Part shown: positions 6,920 to 8,533 of the stretch, piece by piece | Position numbering within the stretch: position 1 is the stretch's first letter | Layout of the letters: every line of letters begins with the position of its first letter | Translations under genes and position numbers: made by a program | Assembly: GCA_002439285.1 (NCBI GenBank) | Contig: DJTQ01000183.1 | Span: 1-8,533 of the forward strand | DNA from: Paenibacillaceae bacterium UBA6304 | GTDB lineage: Bacteria; Bacillota; Bacilli; Paenibacillales; Paenibacillaceae | DNA length: 8,533 nt | Direction of reading: 5' to 3' | The notes under the pieces: generated by a model | The model's input: the letters and a program-made list of their open reading frames with translations, nothing else | Databases searched by the model: none | Told to the model about the DNA's origin: nothing

Positions 6920-7585
6920 ATGTTTTCCGATGCGCAAACTGATTTCATATCCATCTTCCGCGAACGTCATTCTGTCAGATATTTCGATCCCTCGCATACG
7001 CTTAGCGAACACGAGATCAAGGAGCTGCTGACGCTCGCCGGCACCGCACCGTCATCCTGGAATCTTCAGCACTGGAAGTTCGTCGCATTCACCGATTCGG
7101 CGGCGAAGGAGAAGTTGTTCTCGATCGCCAACAGCCAGAAGCAAGTCGTCAATGCTTCCGTCACCATCGCGATTCTTGGAGATTTGCAGGCAAATCGGAA
7201 TGTCGAGACCGTGTACCGCCCCATCGTTCAAGCAGGGCTTGAAGATGCGTATGCGGGTTATGCATCGTATCCGACATTGATCGGTCAAATCGAAGGCGCT
7301 TATGCGAATGCAACGCCGACTTACCGGAGAGACGAGGCAATTCGCAACGCTTCTCTTGCAGCGATGCAATTGATGCTGGCTGCGAGAGCGAAAGGTCTCG
7401 ACTCAGGCCCGATGGTCGGTTTCGACGCTGATGCCTTCGTCAAGGCGTTTAACGTTCCGACCCGATATATTCCCGTCCTGCTTGTCGCCATTGGCAAAGC
7501 AACCAAGCCTGCCCGACTTACCACTCGCTTTTCTACGGAGCAGACTATCGTCTGGAACGGGTTCGAACCTGACACCACTTTGTGA
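6920..7585 (+). CDS. Nitroreductase-family NAD(P)H:FMN oxidoreductase (MhqN/YdfN-like)
   Basis: A 221-residue flavoprotein that should bind FMN as a dimer and reduce nitro compounds, quinones or similar electrophiles with NAD(P)H. Start ATG 6920 follows AAGGAG at 6904-6909. Family marks: the FMN-phosphate motif RERHSVRYFD (14-23), APSSWNLQHWKF (43-54), the ASVTIAILGD strand (79-88), the dimer-interface helix RNASLAAMQLMLAARAKGLDSGPMVGF written here as two parts (142-159 and 160-168), and IPVLLVAIGKATKPAR (184-199) near the end. From memory the overall pattern resembles Bacillus subtilis MhqN/YdfN, which is induced by quinone stress; I have not run an alignment. It lies 141 bases after the SDR gene on the same strand, so it may belong to the cassette or have its own promoter. 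Real substrates are unknown. Confidence 0.92.
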   Translation: MFSDAQTDFISIFRERHSVRYFDPSHTLSEHEIKELLTLAGTAPSSWNLQHWKFVAFTDSAAKEKLFSIANSQKQVVNASVTIAILGDLQANRNVETVYRPIVQAGLEDAYAGYASYPTLIGQIEGAYANATPTYRRDEAIRNASLAAMQLMLAARAKGLDSGPMVGFDADAFVKAFNVPTRYIPVLLVAIGKATKPARLTTRFSTEQTIVWNGFEPDTTL

Positions 7586-7631
7586 TGGTTTCCTATTCAA
7601 CTTTATAATGATACTTAGGTACGTATCCCTA

Positions 7632-7682
7632 AAAGGAGATACCACCTTTAAATATGTCCAGAAAGATACAACTTTCTGGACA
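7632..7682. repeat. Two adjacent small hairpins with GATAC in each
   Basis: The first inverted repeat is AAAGG (7632-7636) with CCTTT (7645-7649). The second is TGTCCAGAAAG (7655-7665) with CTTTCTGGACA (7672-7682), an exact 11-bp repeat around a 6-base loop. GATAC occurs within both (7638-7642 and 7665-7669), again at 7610-7614, and inverted as GTATC at 7623-7627. No T-run follows directly, so these are not simple terminators. They may be protein-binding sites or the end of a lost mobile element. Confidence 0.5.
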
Positions 7683-7699
7683 CGCTGAGCAGGAGCAGG

Positions 7700-7730
7700 A
7701 AAGAAAGATTATCAAAATCTTTCTTTTTTT
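7700..7730 (+). terminator. Rho-independent terminator downstream of the nitroreductase gene
   Basis: AAAGAAAGATT (7700-7710) pairs exactly with AATCTTTCTTT (7716-7726) around the loop ATCAA, and T continues to 7730. The stem is A/T-rich and so of moderate strength. It lies 115 bases after the nitroreductase stop and ends that transcription unit before the recombinase remnant. Confidence 0.75.
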
Positions 7731-7812
7731 GTGTTCAAAAACCGTCTAAAGTAATGGATGTTCAGATTGATATACCTATTTAAGTTATTTTACACAAGAG
7801 AGAAGGAACAGG

Positions 7813-8034
7813 ATGAAAATAGGATATGCTCGTGTCTCTACGGTAGATCAAAATCTAGATCTTCAATTGTGGCGTTTGGATCGCTTAGGACGAACCATGC
7901 ACCATTTAATCCAAGTAGTTCAAAGGCGTAACCTCCTCGTTTTTTTCAAGGGGCTTCGAAACGCTTTTTCTTATACTTGTCAAGCTATGTTTTTCTTCTT
8001 TGTAAAAAACAAGAGCGGGCTATCTTTTCGATAA
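7813..8034 (+). pseudogene. Serine recombinase (resolvase/invertase) remnant
   Basis: A 73-codon frame starting at ATG 7813 after GAGAGAAGGA (7798-7807). It begins MKIGYARVSTVDQNLDLQ, the N-terminus of Tn3-type resolvases with the catalytic serine (S9) and R7. It then jumps straight to LWRLDRLGRTMHHLIQVVQ, which in intact relatives lies about 45 residues further on (usually written 'VVWRLDRLGR'). This fits an in-frame internal deletion joined at CAA-TTG near 7866-7870. After about residue 38 (RRNLLVFFKGL) similarity to the usual 'FKSL' segment fades, and the later catalytic-domain part, the long E helix and the DNA-binding HTH are absent. Intact enzymes have about 180-200 residues. Lacking most of the catalytic core it should be inactive, and marks a former mobile element or invertase gene. 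A small peptide could still be translated, given the good ribosome binding site. Confidence 0.85.
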
Positions 8035-8045
8035 CCTGCTCTTGT
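8003..8045 (-). terminator. Terminator of the minus-strand DUF43 gene, possibly bidirectional
   Basis: ACAAGAGCGGGCTATC (8009-8024) pairs with GATAACCTGCTCTTGT (8030-8045) around TTTTC, with one G-T pair and one mismatch. Read on the minus strand, the stem is followed at once by a T-run (the A-run at 8004-8009 on +), the classic layout. On the + strand only a short ATTTTT at 8050-8055 follows after a few bases, so it would be weaker that way. It sits between the convergent recombinase remnant and DUF43 gene and overlaps the end of the remnant's frame. Confidence 0.8.
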
Positions 8046-8122
8046 ACTTGATTTTTGGCATAGCATAATCATGATAAATTGTCAGTGAAGCATTTACGGG
8101 TCAAATGTGGATTCGTTTTGAA

Positions 8123-8533
8123 CTATTCATGCATGTTCGGCTGCCCAATCATCCCCCTGACTTCCCTTGTGTATATCCATGGGTCCAGGTCGGCTGTTTC
8201 GAGGGAGCCACGTTGTCTTGTTGTTTGCAGCACGATCATTTGACTCTCGTTGCCGATGATGGAAGCCCCCTTATACATATTGAAGCGAGGGTGGATGGCG
8301 TGTACGGACAAGCCGAACGATGCAAACATTTTCTGCATATTCAGTGTGGCCATCGGTGACTTATGTGCGAAGGACAAGAAGATCGGGAGGTTGGCCTCCG
8401 CACGCATTCTGTCTACACCACGCGCCAGAAACAACTTCAATCCTTGCAGCGTATATGGCGGGTCTGTAAAAAAGCAGTCGAAGCTCCCCAGCTCAGGAGG
8501 GATCGCTTGGGGACGCAAAACAAACTGGCAGCA
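8123..8533 (-). CDS. Bis-aminopropyl spermidine synthase-like (DUF43) protein, C-terminal part
   Basis: The frame reads leftwards from the right edge to a TAG at 8123-8125, giving 136 residues. It is open through 8533 (…CCQFVLRPQAIPPELG), so the TTG at 8516-8518 is not the start and the N-terminal part lies outside the window. The key segment FDCFFTDPPYTLQGLKLFL carries the DPPY motif of S-adenosyl-dependent amino-/methyltransferase folds and fits the DUF43 family that includes BpsA, which adds aminopropyl groups to spermidine to make branched polyamines in thermophilic archaea and bacteria. Later parts fit the same fold: NLPIFLSFAHKSP, IHPRFNMYKGASIIGNESQMIVLQTT. The polyamine role is known for thermophile members; in mesophilic Bacillota it is not something I can infer. 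Other possibilities for a DPPY protein, such as a DNA methyltransferase, look less likely given the surrounding sequence. It is convergent with the rest of the window and ends near a well-placed terminator. Confidence 0.78.
   Translation of the reverse strand, partial: CCQFVLRPQAIPPELGSFDCFFTDPPYTLQGLKLFLARGVDRMRAEANLPIFLSFAHKSPMATLNMQKMFASFGLSVHAIHPRFNMYKGASIIGNESQMIVLQTTRQRGSLETADLDPWIYTREVRGMIGQPNMHE

Noticed and set aside
7767..7795. TTGATA as the -35 of a promoter for the recombinase remnant
   Set aside because: At 16-17 bases spacing the -10 reads TTTACA or TTACAC, too weak to list.
8105..8359. Plus-strand 84-codon frame opposite the DUF43 gene
   Set aside because: It is antisense to a minus-strand frame with clear family motifs and has no ribosome binding site or recognisable domain.
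1..8533. CRISPR arrays, tRNA or rRNA genes, riboswitches
   Set aside because: No regularly spaced repeats, tRNA-like cloverleaf ends or recognisable riboswitch cores were seen on reading both strands.

Overview
The window looks like chromosomal DNA of a Gram-positive, Paenibacillus-like Bacillota. This is inferred from strong GGAGG-type ribosome binding sites, tight same-strand gene packing, terminators with U-runs, and protein flavours (Firmicute-type NirB/NirD, a WYL regulator, a DUF43/BpsA-type protein). No rRNA or tRNA gene is present to confirm it.

Layout. (1) Positions 3-3515 hold the end of an assimilatory nitrite reductase operon on the + strand: nirB (its 5' end lies outside the window), nirD, and a stand-alone uroporphyrinogen-III-synthase-like protein. 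A strong rho-independent terminator at 3552-3600 closes it. NirB carries siroheme and a [4Fe-4S] cluster, so a HemD-type tetrapyrrole enzyme beside it probably serves siroheme supply. (2) Positions 3780-7585 hold a same-strand cassette: a WYL-domain HTH regulator, an EHN-type epoxide hydrolase, an SDR-family protein with a non-canonical active site, and an MhqN/YdfN-like nitroreductase. I see no terminator between them. A perfect 9-bp inverted repeat overlaps the regulator's stop codon, just ahead of the hydrolase, and is a good operator candidate. Together they suggest a small regulated module for handling reactive electrophiles (epoxides, carbonyls, quinones or nitro compounds); the substrate cannot be read from sequence. 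(3) Positions 7586-8122 are a scar-like intergenic region. It has two small hairpins, a rho-independent terminator, a serine recombinase (resolvase) remnant that has lost most of its catalytic domain and its C-terminus, and a hairpin that works best as a terminator for the minus strand. (4) Positions 8123-8533 hold the C-terminal part of a minus-strand gene of the bis-aminopropyl spermidine synthase-like (DUF43) family, which runs off the right edge.

The points most worth a second look are the SDR protein with two of its four catalytic-tetrad positions changed, the palindrome between the regulator and the hydrolase, the lost Rieske ligands in NirD, and the decayed recombinase with its flanking hairpins. 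I see no clear evidence for a wholly new system.
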